Assembly: GCF_002269255.1 (NCBI RefSeq)
Contig: NZ_CP022823.1
Coordinates: forward strand, 806,001 to 870,000
Reading direction: 5' to 3'
Source: Klebsiella quasivariicola
GTDB lineage: Bacteria > Pseudomonadota > Gammaproteobacteria > Enterobacterales > Enterobacteriaceae
Length of the DNA stretch: 64,000 nucleotides
This document shows, piece after piece, positions 33,101-40,692 of this stretch. The first letter of the stretch is position 1. Each line of letters starts with the position of its first letter. The notes below the pieces were generated by a model. It was not told where the DNA came from. It ran no database searches and was given only the letters and a program-made list of their open reading frames with translations. Position numbers and translations under genes: made by a program.

Positions 33101-34228
33101 ATGCCAGAAGTAAAACGTATCGACTCGAACAATTCAAAGATTAAACACACCGACGAACTCCGCGCTCACCTGCTGGATAAAGAAGGCAACAAGATTCCGC
33201 ATAGCGTCTTTGGTACTGATACGACGCGCACCGAGATTATCTCTCAGGCTGACGGTACAGGCGAGATCATGAATGTTGGCTTCACTGACCGCTCAGGCCG
33301 CCCGCAGGCATTCGGTAATGACGTGACTGATTACGTTCAGGCCCTTGAGTCTGCACTTGATGAGACGCTTAATGATGGTGATTTTATCGATGGGTTGAAT
33401 ACCGAAGTATTCCCCTGTGAGCAGCGCCCATTTGCTACTCTACCGACTCCGATTAACCGTGAGACCCTGACCGATCGCACCGTCCGCTTCCTGTCCAACG
33501 GCGTGTATAACCCAGCGAAGAACGCCCCGACCACTAAGGTGAAAGGCGGTCAGACCCTGATGGTTAACCCTGTGATTGCCGATAAGGACGCTAAAGAAAC
33601 TGGTATTCTGTGTTCAGCGATTACCCATGTGTCCGACTTTGCGATGATGGGCGGCTGGACTGGCGCTGGTCTGATGGCTACGGCTACCGATATGGTTGAC
33701 CAGTATCTGCGTAACATGACCTCTAAAGTTGTCGATGTGCTGCTGGATGCTCCAGACCTTCAGTCAACCAAAGTGGGCGCATTGTCTGGCAAAGCGTCAG
33801 CACAAGCCGATGACATTCTGGATGCTGTAGCGGTGAACCTGCCGTTCTACCTTGGCTCCTCACTGACCGATTACACTCTACTGGTCCCAGAGAAGTACGA
33901 AGCTATCCTCAATCGTGCAGCCCAGAAAGCGGGTATGACCGAGATTAGCGAACTGGTAGGCACTGCCGTTGCGCCTTACAGTGGTGATGACCGTGGTGTT
34001 ATCATTCTACCGAAGAAGTACGCTATGTTATCTTTCCGTTCAACCCGTAGTGGCGACCTCGTTAACGTGTTGGTTACTCGTGACGCTAACCGTGCAGGCT
34101 ATGACGTCGAACTGGTAGGCGCACTAGATGTCATGGCAACGGGTACCGTTAAGGTTAAGGCCGGGGCGTTCGACACTGAGGCGGCTGCTAGTTATCCGTT
34201 GGTCCACGTCCTGAAGTTTGAAGACTAA
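33101..34228 (+). CDS. Major capsid protein candidate (HK97-fold type)
   Basis: 375 residues preceded by a strong AAGGAGG. The middle and C-terminal parts follow an HK97-like order: a P-domain helix and strand (QADDILDAVAVNLPFYLG, TDYTLLVPEKYEAILNRAAQ) then an A-domain (VAPYSGDDRGVIILPKKYAM, LVNVLVTRDANRAGYDVELV, VMATGTVKVKAG) and a final hydrophobic strand. The N-terminal 90 residues are polar and could act as a delta or scaffold-like arm. It is not close to T7 gp10 by eye. The next downstream element is a Tphi-like terminator, the same gene-terminator order as T7 gene 10. No head-tail, portal or terminase gene accompanies it. Family call is by pattern only. Confidence 0.62.
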   Translation: MPEVKRIDSNNSKIKHTDELRAHLLDKEGNKIPHSVFGTDTTRTEIISQADGTGEIMNVGFTDRSGRPQAFGNDVTDYVQALESALDETLNDGDFIDGLNTEVFPCEQRPFATLPTPINRETLTDRTVRFLSNGVYNPAKNAPTTKVKGGQTLMVNPVIADKDAKETGILCSAITHVSDFAMMGGWTGAGLMATATDMVDQYLRNMTSKVVDVLLDAPDLQSTKVGALSGKASAQADDILDAVAVNLPFYLGSSLTDYTLLVPEKYEAILNRAAQKAGMTEISELVGTAVAPYSGDDRGVIILPKKYAMLSFRSTRSGDLVNVLVTRDANRAGYDVELVGALDVMATGTVKVKAGAFDTEAAASYPLVHVLKFED

Positions 34229-34235
34229 CCCTATG

Positions 34236-34263
34236 AACCCTTGGAGGAGACTCTGAGGGTTTA
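34236..34263 (+). terminator. T7 Tphi-like terminator after the capsid gene
   Basis: AACCCTTGGAG (34236-34246) pairs with CTCTGAGGGTT (34251-34261) through an 11-bp stem with two G-T pairs and a GAGA tetraloop, then TTATT. The sequence order AACCCTTGG ... CTGAGGGTTT resembles the T7 class I terminator Tphi, which also follows the major capsid gene. The T run is short. Confidence 0.75.
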
Positions 34264-34308
34264 TTAACTGTTATGATATAACATATCAAATAAGGGCAAG
34301 GAGGCACT

Positions 34309-34374
34309 ATGTCAAACCTGATGCTGCTCTATCTGGTCCTTCTTCTGGTGTATTACGTAGTGGAGGAGTTTTAA
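34309..34374 (+). CDS. 21-residue hydrophobic peptide
   Basis: MSNLMLLYLVLLLVYYVVEEF, a single membrane helix with an acidic end, preceded by AAGGAGG at ideal spacing. It lies beyond the Tphi-like terminator and after a TGTTAT/ATAACA inverted repeat (34269-34283) that may hold its own promoter or operator. T7-like phages encode many small membrane peptides that affect lysis or exclusion; similarity to any of them is not evident. The strong SD makes it a real gene in my view. Confidence 0.6.
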   Translation: MSNLMLLYLVLLLVYYVVEEF

Positions 34375-34645
34375 GAAATCACCACAAAAATCTGAGGGGA
34401 TATGTAATAGTTCCCTTGTGAGTAATTCCCCCCGTTACTGCTTCTTGCAGTCACAGCTATCGAGATAGCACAGCGTATGCCTCTTTCTAAAGGAGAAGGG
34501 CGGTACGTCTCACCTCAGGTTCTATTCCTGCCATGGGAATCTAACTGCGGGTATTGACCAGAGATCACTCAATGTGTAACCATAAGTGTAACCAGACGGA
34601 TTCACCTGTCTTTAAGAAACAGAAGGTTAGCTACTTGTCCTCGGC
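34375..34645. other. Non-coding right end of the element
   Basis: 271 bases with no gene. Contains a CTATCGAGATAG hairpin (34462-34473), a tRNA-like anticodon arm, the right arm sites (34575-34593), one CTTTAAG (34610-34616) and a CTGTctttaagaAACAG hairpin (34606-34622) before the right att. Any phage packaging signal of the element could lie here. Confidence 0.45.
34575..34593 (+). repeat. Right integrase arm-type sites
   Basis: TGTAACC at 34575-34581 and 34587-34593, 12 bases apart and in the same orientation as the left pair at 26963-26981. They end 52 bases before the right core. Confidence 0.7.
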
Positions 34646-34662
34646 TCCCTTCGCCCGCTCCA
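34646..34662 (+). repeat. attR core (second copy of the glyU 3' end)
   Basis: TCCCTTCGCCCGCTCCA, identical to 26871-26887. It also serves as the left boundary of the following element, whose P4-type integrase begins 165 bases on. Confidence 0.93.
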
Positions 34663-34788
34663 AACTCAAGTCTCCTGAAGTCTACTAAACTCAATTTTCC
34701 CTTGATAAATCAGCAGTTATAGCATTCTATTAGTCTATTGAACTCAATTGTACTCCCCCAGGGTCAAGCTCAATGTGGGGGTATGGAT

Positions 34789-34808
34789 GGGGGTATAATT
34801 GTACCCCC
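34789..34808. promoter_or_regulatory. Palindrome overlapping the likely int promoter
   Basis: GGGGGTA (34789-34795) and TACCCCC (34802-34808) form a perfect inverted repeat, with a further GGGGGTA at 34778-34784 and TACCCCC at 34819-34825 next to the start codon. TATAAT (34794-34799) inside the palindrome is a good -10. Integrase or a regulator binding here would shut off int. Confidence 0.55.
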
Positions 34809-34826
34809 TGCTGAGAGGTACCCCCA

Positions 34827-36017
34827 ATGAAGCTGACTGCTCGTCAGGTTGAAACTGCGAAACCTAAAGATAAGCCCTACAAACTCGCTGATGGTGGTGG
34901 TCTTTACCTGCTGGTTAATCCCAATGGTAAAAGATACTGGCGTCTCAAATACCGTTCGTTAGGTAAAGAGAAGCTGCTCGCTATTGGCGTTTACCCCGAT
35001 GTTTCTTTAGCTGAAGCCAGAAGCAAGCGAGAGGATGCTAAAAGGACATTAGCGGCTGGCAACGATCCTTCTCTTGAACGGAAAATTGAGAAACTTAGTC
35101 GTCAACAAGACGCAGAAAACTCTTTTGAGGCTATCACGCGGGAGTGGTATCAGCGTCGCTATGACCGCTGGTCTGTCTCCTACCGCGAAGAGATGCTGAG
35201 AACCTTCGAAAAGGATGTGTTCCCTTATATCGGTCACCGGCCAATCAAAGATATCAAGCCGATGGAGTTGCTTGCTGTTCTTTCAAAGATAGAAGCAAGA
35301 GGGGCAACTGAGAAGGTCCGTAAGGTTCGCCAGCGCTGTGGAGAGGTCTGGAAGTATGCTGTTGTGACTGGCAGGGCCGAATACAATCCAGCACCTGATC
35401 TAGCCAGCGCCGTGACTACTCATGAGAAAGAGCACTATGCTTTTTTAACCCAGGATGAATTGCCTGAGTTTCTTCGGACTCTCAACACCTATGCTGGTAG
35501 TGTACTTGTTAAGATTGCGATGCAATTGCTTATTTTAACGGGAGTAAGGCCTGGGGAGTTGAGGCAAGCGGAGTGGCAGGAATTTGATTTTGAGAAAAAG
35601 GTTTGGAATGTACCAGCGGAACGCATGAAAATGCGCCGCCCTCATCTGGTTCCGTTATCAAGCCAGGCAATTGACCTACTTAATCAGCTTAAACCCATGA
35701 CGGGAGCAGGAGCGTTGCTGTTCCCAGGACGTAATAATCCTAAGAAACCGATGAGTGATATGGCATTGACTGTGTTGGTCAGGCGTATCGGCTATGCCGG
35801 GCGCGTTACAGGGCATGGATTCCGCCACACGATGAGTACCATTTTGCATGAGCAGGGTTTCAATTCGGCCTGGATTGAGTTACAGCTGGCTCACGTCGAT
35901 AAGAACTCAATTCGTGGGACGTATAACCATGCGCAGTATCTGGATGGGAGGAGGGAGATGATGCAGTGGTATGGCGAGTTGTTATCTTTTATGTGTGATG
36001 TAAGTACATTAAAATAA
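34827..36017 (+). CDS. P4-type tyrosine integrase
   Basis: 396 residues. The N-terminal DUF4102/Arm domain is LTARQVETAKPKDKPYKLAD and GGLYLLVNPNGKRYWRLKYR. The catalytic domain has LTGVRPGELRQAEW, HGFRHTMSTILHEQG and LAHVDKNSIRGTYNHAQY with the nucleophilic tyrosine. Typical of genomic-island integrases inserting in tRNA genes. ATG 34827 follows directly after a TACCCCC repeat; no strong SD. All catalytic residues are present. Confidence 0.95.
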   Translation: MKLTARQVETAKPKDKPYKLADGGGLYLLVNPNGKRYWRLKYRSLGKEKLLAIGVYPDVSLAEARSKREDAKRTLAAGNDPSLERKIEKLSRQQDAENSFEAITREWYQRRYDRWSVSYREEMLRTFEKDVFPYIGHRPIKDIKPMELLAVLSKIEARGATEKVRKVRQRCGEVWKYAVVTGRAEYNPAPDLASAVTTHEKEHYAFLTQDELPEFLRTLNTYAGSVLVKIAMQLLILTGVRPGELRQAEWQEFDFEKKVWNVPAERMKMRRPHLVPLSSQAIDLLNQLKPMTGAGALLFPGRNNPKKPMSDMALTVLVRRIGYAGRVTGHGFRHTMSTILHEQGFNSAWIELQLAHVDKNSIRGTYNHAQYLDGRREMMQWYGELLSFMCDVSTLK

Positions 36018-36118
36018 TATATTTAGAATGTACAATGTCTTTTTATTTGTTTGCGAAAAAATTTTCGCAGACCAATCTAAAAAGACATTCATCTTTAAGA
36101 GTTAAATAGGGATGTTGT

Positions 36119-37360
36119 ATGAAAAAATATGATCAGGTTGATAAGGCTTTTGATTTTTTAGTAGGAAAGGAAAATCGGCAAGAATTTTTTACTATTGCTG
36201 AGTTAGCAGTGGCTACTGGTTGGAAAGTTCAGACATGTAAAACATATCCAACTAAAAGATGGAGTAAATATATATCAAGGGATGGCGCTCAATATACCAC
36301 ACTTGGATTAAAATACTTAAGTAAGGAAGACTTCAGAAATCTTCATAGTCAGAAGAGCGTTGAACCGGCCAAAAGTGAGCGAAGCATTAATTTAAAAAAA
36401 AGCAAGAGAGTTCGCTATGCTTGCTGTTTCTGTTTACAATAATCCATTTACAGAGTTTAAAACTCATGGTTTTATAGTTAATGTGGTTATAGCATATACA
36501 TCATTATTTCATGCTATATTCGCAAAAAGAGGTGTTGATTATTTTTACTTGAATGATGATGGCTCTCATAAAATTATTGATGGTGACAAAAAAGCGTGGG
36601 AACTGAAAACCTGCTGTGAAAAATATTGGCTTGGAAGAAATACCCCAGAAAAATCGAATGTGTTTTTTTAATAGGTTTACGTAATATCATTGAACACCGA
36701 GGTCTCCCTGAAATAGATACACTAACTTTTGGTGAGTGCCAGGCTTCAATAAATAACTTTGAAGATATTCTCATTAACGAATTTGGTGATGAAAATGCTT
36801 TAATGGTAAACTTATCTCTTGCAATGCAACTTACAAGGATGTCTCAGCAAGCGCAGATCGACGCTTTGAAGAAAGTCCAATCAAAAAATTTCACTATTGT
36901 TAAGAAATATATCGAGGATTATAAAAGAGACTTGGAGCAAGAGATATTAGAAAGTCAACAATATCGACTCAGAGCTTTGTTAGTCCCCTTGATAGGTAAA
37001 AAGGCATCAAGTTCTGATATTTCTATAGAGTTTATCAATGTTAATAATCTCACCGAAGATGAACTTGAGAAATTTGACACTGGTATTGCTTTCATCAAAG
37101 GAGTGGAAAATCAATTTAAGTTGAAACCTAAAAAGGTAGTTGAGTTGGTTCAAAAAAAACATAAGTCTTTTAATCTTAGTACTCATGCAAAGTTTTGGAA
37201 GCATTTTGATGTCAGACCATCTCATGTAGATAAAACTCTAAAAGGGAAATACTGTGGTTATATCGAAGGTTTTGATGGGTATTTATATAATCAGGAATGG
37301 GTGCGTAAAATACTAAGTGTTTATTCTGATAGTAAAGAGTTGGATAAGGTTTTAGGCTGA
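36119..37360 (+). pseudogene. DUF3644-family HEPN-like gene, disrupted by two homopolymer frameshifts
   Basis: Three frames cover one protein of about 410 residues. 36119-36409 encodes an N-terminal winged-helix-like part (IAELAVATGWKVQTCKTYP). The frame of 36417 then encodes AREFAMLAVSVYNNPFTEFK, the DUF3644 start, and the frame of 36626 onward encodes FLIGLRNIIEHRGLPEIDTL and the rest. The first shift is at a run of eight A near 36398-36405, the second at seven T (36662-36668). The RNIIEH motif (R-x4-H) is of the HEPN RNase type. Either a decayed gene or an assembly error in homopolymers. Low GC, foreign to the chromosome. Confidence 0.75.
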
Positions 37361-37413
37361 CATTAAAATAAGATTTTTTTTGGATTTTGCATTTAACTTC
37401 AGCGAGGCTTTTC

Positions 37414-38205
37414 ATGAAAGATGATTATTATTGGTGGGATCTGGAGGGGACTGCTTTCAAAGGGGTACTTTATGATTCGATTAATACATATTTTCTGTAT
37501 GATCATTCCTACGCTGATTGGAATGAGTTCTCTAAAGCAGATCCCCATATGGCATATGCGCATTTGACCTATATTAGATTTAACGCATTAGAACAACAAT
37601 TCGTAGATTTAAGAGTCATCCCTCAAATGCTAGGGGTTAATAATTTGCCATTGGTTTCAAAAGTAAAAAATATAAATCGATATGATTGGCTTAAGGCAAT
37701 TGTTGATTTGGCATTATTTAGATTTTCAAGCCTTCGCGATATAACCTTTCATTTTGTTAATGAGGTTTTAGAACTTAATATCCCAGATTACTATTTAAAT
37801 ATTAAACAATTCGGTAAGATTATTAAAGACACTCATGCTGATATTTTGAGTAACTTAAAAATAATTGATTCCTCTGGTGGTCCTCTACGTACAGATAGAA
37901 ATACAAGAGCTCATAAGGGATTCTGTAATTTATACACTGATGATGATGAGATGTTTAAGAATATGTCGTGGATAGAGGGCTATGGTTCACACCTAGAAGG
38001 ATATGATTTAAATGTAATATATGAAAAATCAAGAGATAAAATATACGATCTTGTAGTTAATGAAATACAAAGCGCTCTTTCTTCTTGTAAAAATATTGTC
38101 GATGAGCTTTATTTTTATTATAGAGACAGGCATGAAGAGCTATCTATAAAGTCCAGAAGTGGTGTATCTGCACATTTCTATAATTATCATGGAAAGAAGG
38201 AGTAA
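37414..38205 (+). CDS. Unknown protein with HEPN-like RNxxxH motif, candidate defence gene
   Basis: 263 residues. The C-terminal half contains DRNTRAHKGF, an R-x4-H motif in a helical context (LALFRFSSLRDITFHFVNE upstream, VNEIQSALSSCKNIVDELYF downstream) like HEPN ribonucleases of abortive-infection systems. No other domain recognised. ATG 37414 has GAGG six bases upstream; an earlier in-frame start (37387) lacks one. It follows the DUF3644 gene by 53 bases, so the pair may be one two-gene system. Function is inferred from motif and neighbourhood only. Confidence 0.6.
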   Translation: MKDDYYWWDLEGTAFKGVLYDSINTYFLYDHSYADWNEFSKADPHMAYAHLTYIRFNALEQQFVDLRVIPQMLGVNNLPLVSKVKNINRYDWLKAIVDLALFRFSSLRDITFHFVNEVLELNIPDYYLNIKQFGKIIKDTHADILSNLKIIDSSGGPLRTDRNTRAHKGFCNLYTDDDEMFKNMSWIEGYGSHLEGYDLNVIYEKSRDKIYDLVVNEIQSALSSCKNIVDELYFYYRDRHEELSIKSRSGVSAHFYNYHGKKE

Positions 38206-38231
38206 ATAAATTATTTCACCTGCACAAAAAT

Positions 38232-38291
38232 CCGCTGAAGATGCCACCTGGACTATCCTGCCCGCGCAGCAACATCCTCTATCTTCAGCGG
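38232..38291. other. Perfect 11-bp inverted repeat after the island genes
   Basis: CCGCTGAAGAT (38232-38242) and ATCTTCAGCGG (38281-38291) flank 38 bases. It follows the last low-GC gene and could be its terminator or mark the right junction of the second island. No T run. Confidence 0.45.
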
Positions 38292-38413
38292 TTTATGTGT
38301 AAGTTTGAATCAATCCATTGAGTTATCATCATCGATGATGTCTTCTGTTCTGAACATAAATCGACGCTCACTATAAGAGAGTTGAGACACATCCTGTTCG
38401 AGATGCTAATGAT

Positions 38414-38665
38414 TTACTTATAGATTTCAGCAACCCCGTGCAGTCGATTATTCCCCGTGGTTGACAGAATTTTGAACGATGTTGCTCCTTGCTCATCAGC
38501 CTTACGAGAGAGCGCATCCGATAACTCATCAAGTGTATAGGCATTGCTTGCCGAGACGACACCGATCTTTTCTTTCCCATCTGCATGATTAATTTCTTGA
38601 GCAGCAGAAACGGAATTCACAGAAATAAATCCCATGACCAATGTAGCAATAAGTAGTGCTTTCAT
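38414..38665 (-). CDS. DUF1471 (YhcN/BhsA-family) small periplasmic protein
   Basis: 83 residues with signal peptide (1-22, ending SVSAA) and a DUF1471 domain (KIGVVSASNAYTLDELSDAL, ADEQGATSFKILSTTGNN, ending GVAEIYK). Family members are small stress-responsive envelope proteins linked to biofilm, acid or oxidant response. Monocistronic; AGAGG-type SD upstream (minus strand). Specific role unknown. Confidence 0.85.
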   Translation of the reverse strand: MKALLIATLVMGFISVNSVSAAQEINHADGKEKIGVVSASNAYTLDELSDALSRKADEQGATSFKILSTTGNNRLHGVAEIYK

Positions 38666-38790
38666 ATCTAATACCTCTTTAAACTCTATGTTTGAAACTG
38701 AACTAGTATCAGGGGGGAACGCCCACTGTCTATATATTCAAATATACAGACCTAAGCTGTCATAAGACTGACCGCTATATGACAAAATTG

Positions 38791-39582
38791 TCAGGGTTGT
38801 AGATTAGTTAATTTTTTTGAATACAAATTCAGCTCGTTAACAATGCACTCCGGTTCTTCCCTGAGAGGCATATTGTCTATGTCTAAAACCCCATCATTTT
38901 TTTGTGGATCATCAGTCTGCAGATCTGCAAACAGTGGGGTAAGATCCTGCTGTGCTTCGCCTCGCTCGGCCACCAGCTCAAAAGTTTTATTTTTTGCCTC
39001 GTCGTTGGTCAGGGCACTGACCAGAACCTGGGCGATTTGTTCCCGGGATATCACGCCATCTTCCGGTGTTCCTGCGTGGCGACGATCCCCCTGAAGCATA
39101 ACGATTCGGTGTTCATCATCATTGTTGTAATCAAACCAGCCGGGCCTGACGATGGTATAGGGGTGACCAGTGGCCCTGACCAGACGCTCGGCACGTCTTT
39201 TCCAGTCATGAACCTCAGTGCGTTGATTCCAGGTGCTGAGTCGTTCAGTCACGCCAATCGTGGTCATCAGGCTGATACGAACAGATACGTCCCTGAATAT
39301 TCGTAAAATATTGCGCACTCCGCCATAATCTATCGCCCTGGCACCAATACGACCCTGACCATCGGAACCGAGAGTGAAGATGATAGCATCAATATCTTTC
39401 GGTAATTCGGTGAGTGTTTTAGGCAATGAAACATCGCCGTAAAAAATATCTGTTCCCTGAGGAAGCAATTTCACTTTGCGCTTATTTCGGATCAGCGCTA
39501 CAGGCTGATGGCCCATTTTGATAGCGGTATTGACGACATGAAGGCCAATACTTCCTGTCGCCCCTGCAACGAGTATTCTCAT
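38791..39582 (-). CDS. NmrA-like NAD(P)-binding protein (atypical SDR)
   Basis: 263 residues with the Rossmann motif VAGATGSIGLHVV at residues 4-16 and IVRPGWFDYN in the middle, typical of atypical SDR/NmrA-like oxidoreductases or redox sensors that lack a standard catalytic tetrad. Divergent from the LysR gene at 39731, 148 bases apart, so it is the likely target of that regulator. Substrate unknown. Confidence 0.82.
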   Translation of the reverse strand: MRILVAGATGSIGLHVVNTAIKMGHQPVALIRNKRKVKLLPQGTDIFYGDVSLPKTLTELPKDIDAIIFTLGSDGQGRIGARAIDYGGVRNILRIFRDVSVRISLMTTIGVTERLSTWNQRTEVHDWKRRAERLVRATGHPYTIVRPGWFDYNNDDEHRIVMLQGDRRHAGTPEDGVISREQIAQVLVSALTNDEAKNKTFELVAERGEAQQDLTPLFADLQTDDPQKNDGVLDIDNMPLREEPECIVNELNLYSKKLTNLQP

Positions 39583-39730
39583 GATAAGCCTACTGATAAT
39601 TCAAACTTATTTTCGATACGGTCAGAATATCAATTATCATTAATGTCAGTAATGGGGCTAAAATGATTGTGTCTATGAACACCCTTCATGAGTGTGCGAT
39701 GAAGGGAATGCCTCCATAAGGAAATCGCCG

Positions 39731-40624
39731 ATGCTCAAAGAAAATTTCAACGAACTGCAAATCTTTCTTGTGGTGGCAAGGGAGCGAAGTTTTACCAAAG
39801 CAGCGGGCAAACTGGGCGTTTCTCAGTCTGCACTCAGCCACGCGATGAAGGCCCTGGAGGAAAGGCTGAATATCCGCCTTCTGACCCGCACGACCCGAAG
39901 CGTTGCCCCTACAGAGGCCGGTGAGAGAATTATTGCCTGCCTTGAACCGCGTATTGCCGATCTTGAGCAGGAACTTGAATCGCTCGTTCAGCTGAACGGC
40001 ACTGCCTCCGGCAATATCCGTTTATCTGCCGGGGAGCATGCCGTGCGAAGTCTGGTATGGCCGAAGCTAAAACCCTTCCTCAGGGAATATCCGGAAATCA
40101 ATGTTGAACTGGTGGTTGATAACGGCTTTGTCGATATTGTTGAGGGGCGTTTTGACGCCGGGATCCGCCTGGGCGAAAGCGTGGATAAGGACATGATTGC
40201 GGTAAGAATTGGGCCGGACATGAGAATGGCTGTGGTAGGGGCACCATCTTACTTCGCTGCAAATCCTGCACCTGAAACGCCGCACGCGCTGCAAAATCAT
40301 CGGTGTATCAATATGCGCCTGCCGACAGCCGGTGGGCTTTACCACTGGGAGTTTGAGAAGGAAGGGAAACCGTTACGGGTCAGAGTGGAAGGGCAGGTCA
40401 CGTTTAATCTGCAGGCAGAAAGGATTGATGCGGCGTTATCTGGTTTTGGCATTGCCTGCATACCTGAAGACAGGGTGCAGGATTATATAAAGTCAGGAGA
40501 GCTTATTCAGGTTCTGCAGGACTGGTGCCCATCTTTCCCCGGATACTATCTTTACTACCCGAGCCGTAAGCAGCATCCGCCCGCTTTTGCGCTGATGATC
40601 GATGCACTTCGCTACGTGGAATAA
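39731..40624 (+). CDS. LysR-family transcriptional regulator
   Basis: 297 residues. HTH MLKENFNELQIFLVVARERS and KLGVSQSALSHAMKALEERL, with the substrate-binding domain from about 90. The start at 39731 follows AAGGA; an upstream in-frame ATG (39692) adds 13 non-conserved residues. Regulators of this subgroup often sit beside oxidoreductases; here it is divergent from the NmrA-like gene, and two aldo/keto reductases lie beyond the PTS block. Confidence 0.88.
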   Translation: MLKENFNELQIFLVVARERSFTKAAGKLGVSQSALSHAMKALEERLNIRLLTRTTRSVAPTEAGERIIACLEPRIADLEQELESLVQLNGTASGNIRLSAGEHAVRSLVWPKLKPFLREYPEINVELVVDNGFVDIVEGRFDAGIRLGESVDKDMIAVRIGPDMRMAVVGAPSYFAANPAPETPHALQNHRCINMRLPTAGGLYHWEFEKEGKPLRVRVEGQVTFNLQAERIDAALSGFGIACIPEDRVQDYIKSGELIQVLQDWCPSFPGYYLYYPSRKQHPPAFALMIDALRYVE

Positions 40625-40625
40625 T

Positions 40626-40649
40626 GGGTCCGATATTTACTGCGGACCC
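40626..40649. terminator. GGGTCCG/CGGACCC hairpin
   Basis: 7-bp perfect stem (40626-40632, 40643-40649) with a 10-base loop, between the LysR gene and the convergent transaldolase gene. A near-twin occurs at 56266-56289. Confidence 0.7.
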
Positions 40650-40692
40650 GTCTAAGAATCAACTACCTGCATAGGATATTTGCAAGGGGAGC

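Larger units (their letters stand above)
26871..34645 (+). mobile_element. glyU-integrated element with T7/K11-type promoters and a capsid gene; candidate phage satellite
   Basis: 7775 bases between two copies of a 17-bp direct repeat. Contents in order: integrase, DUF4145 protein, four single-subunit-RNA-polymerase promoters, AT-rich CTTAAAG region, Rha-like gene (split by an IS), two small unknown genes, HK97-type capsid candidate, Tphi-like terminator, 21-residue membrane peptide, right att. All genes of the element read rightward; only the IS reads left. There is no phage polymerase, replication, terminase, portal or tail gene, so the element would depend on a helper. Size without the IS and its duplication is about 6.6 kb. 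Alternative: remnant of a temperate T7-like prophage. The intact att sites, arm sites and clean operon favour a compact specialised element. Confidence 0.85.
34646..38205 (+). mobile_element. Second glyU-linked element: P4-type integrase plus HEPN-like genes (right end not found)
   Basis: Starts at the shared att core with an integrase oriented as usual for tRNA islands. It continues with low-GC genes (DUF3644 remnant and an RNxxxH protein) that differ in base use from the GC-rich chromosome. No further copy of the 17-bp core was seen to the right, so the true right end is unknown; 38205 is the last clearly foreign gene. The tandem order shows that the capsid element inserted at glyU after this one, or that both entered side by side. 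Confidence 0.65.

Noticed and set aside
33101..34228. Capsid candidate as a direct T7 gp10 homologue
   Set aside because: No clear residue-level similarity to gp10 by eye; only the general HK97-like order and the position before a Tphi-like terminator agree, so it is called a candidate only.
34488..34532. tRNA-like segment with a TTCTAAA anticodon loop (CUA, amber-reading) and a GGTTCTATTCC T-loop
   Set aside because: The anticodon stem has a mismatch, no D arm with GG is present, the acceptor stem cannot be paired at the right distance, and the variable region would be very long. Probably chance or a badly decayed tRNA.
38206..38413. Right att site of the second island
   Set aside because: No copy of the 17-bp glyU core or of its CGCCCGCTCC centre was seen here or further right on reading; a systematic alignment could still find a diverged copy.
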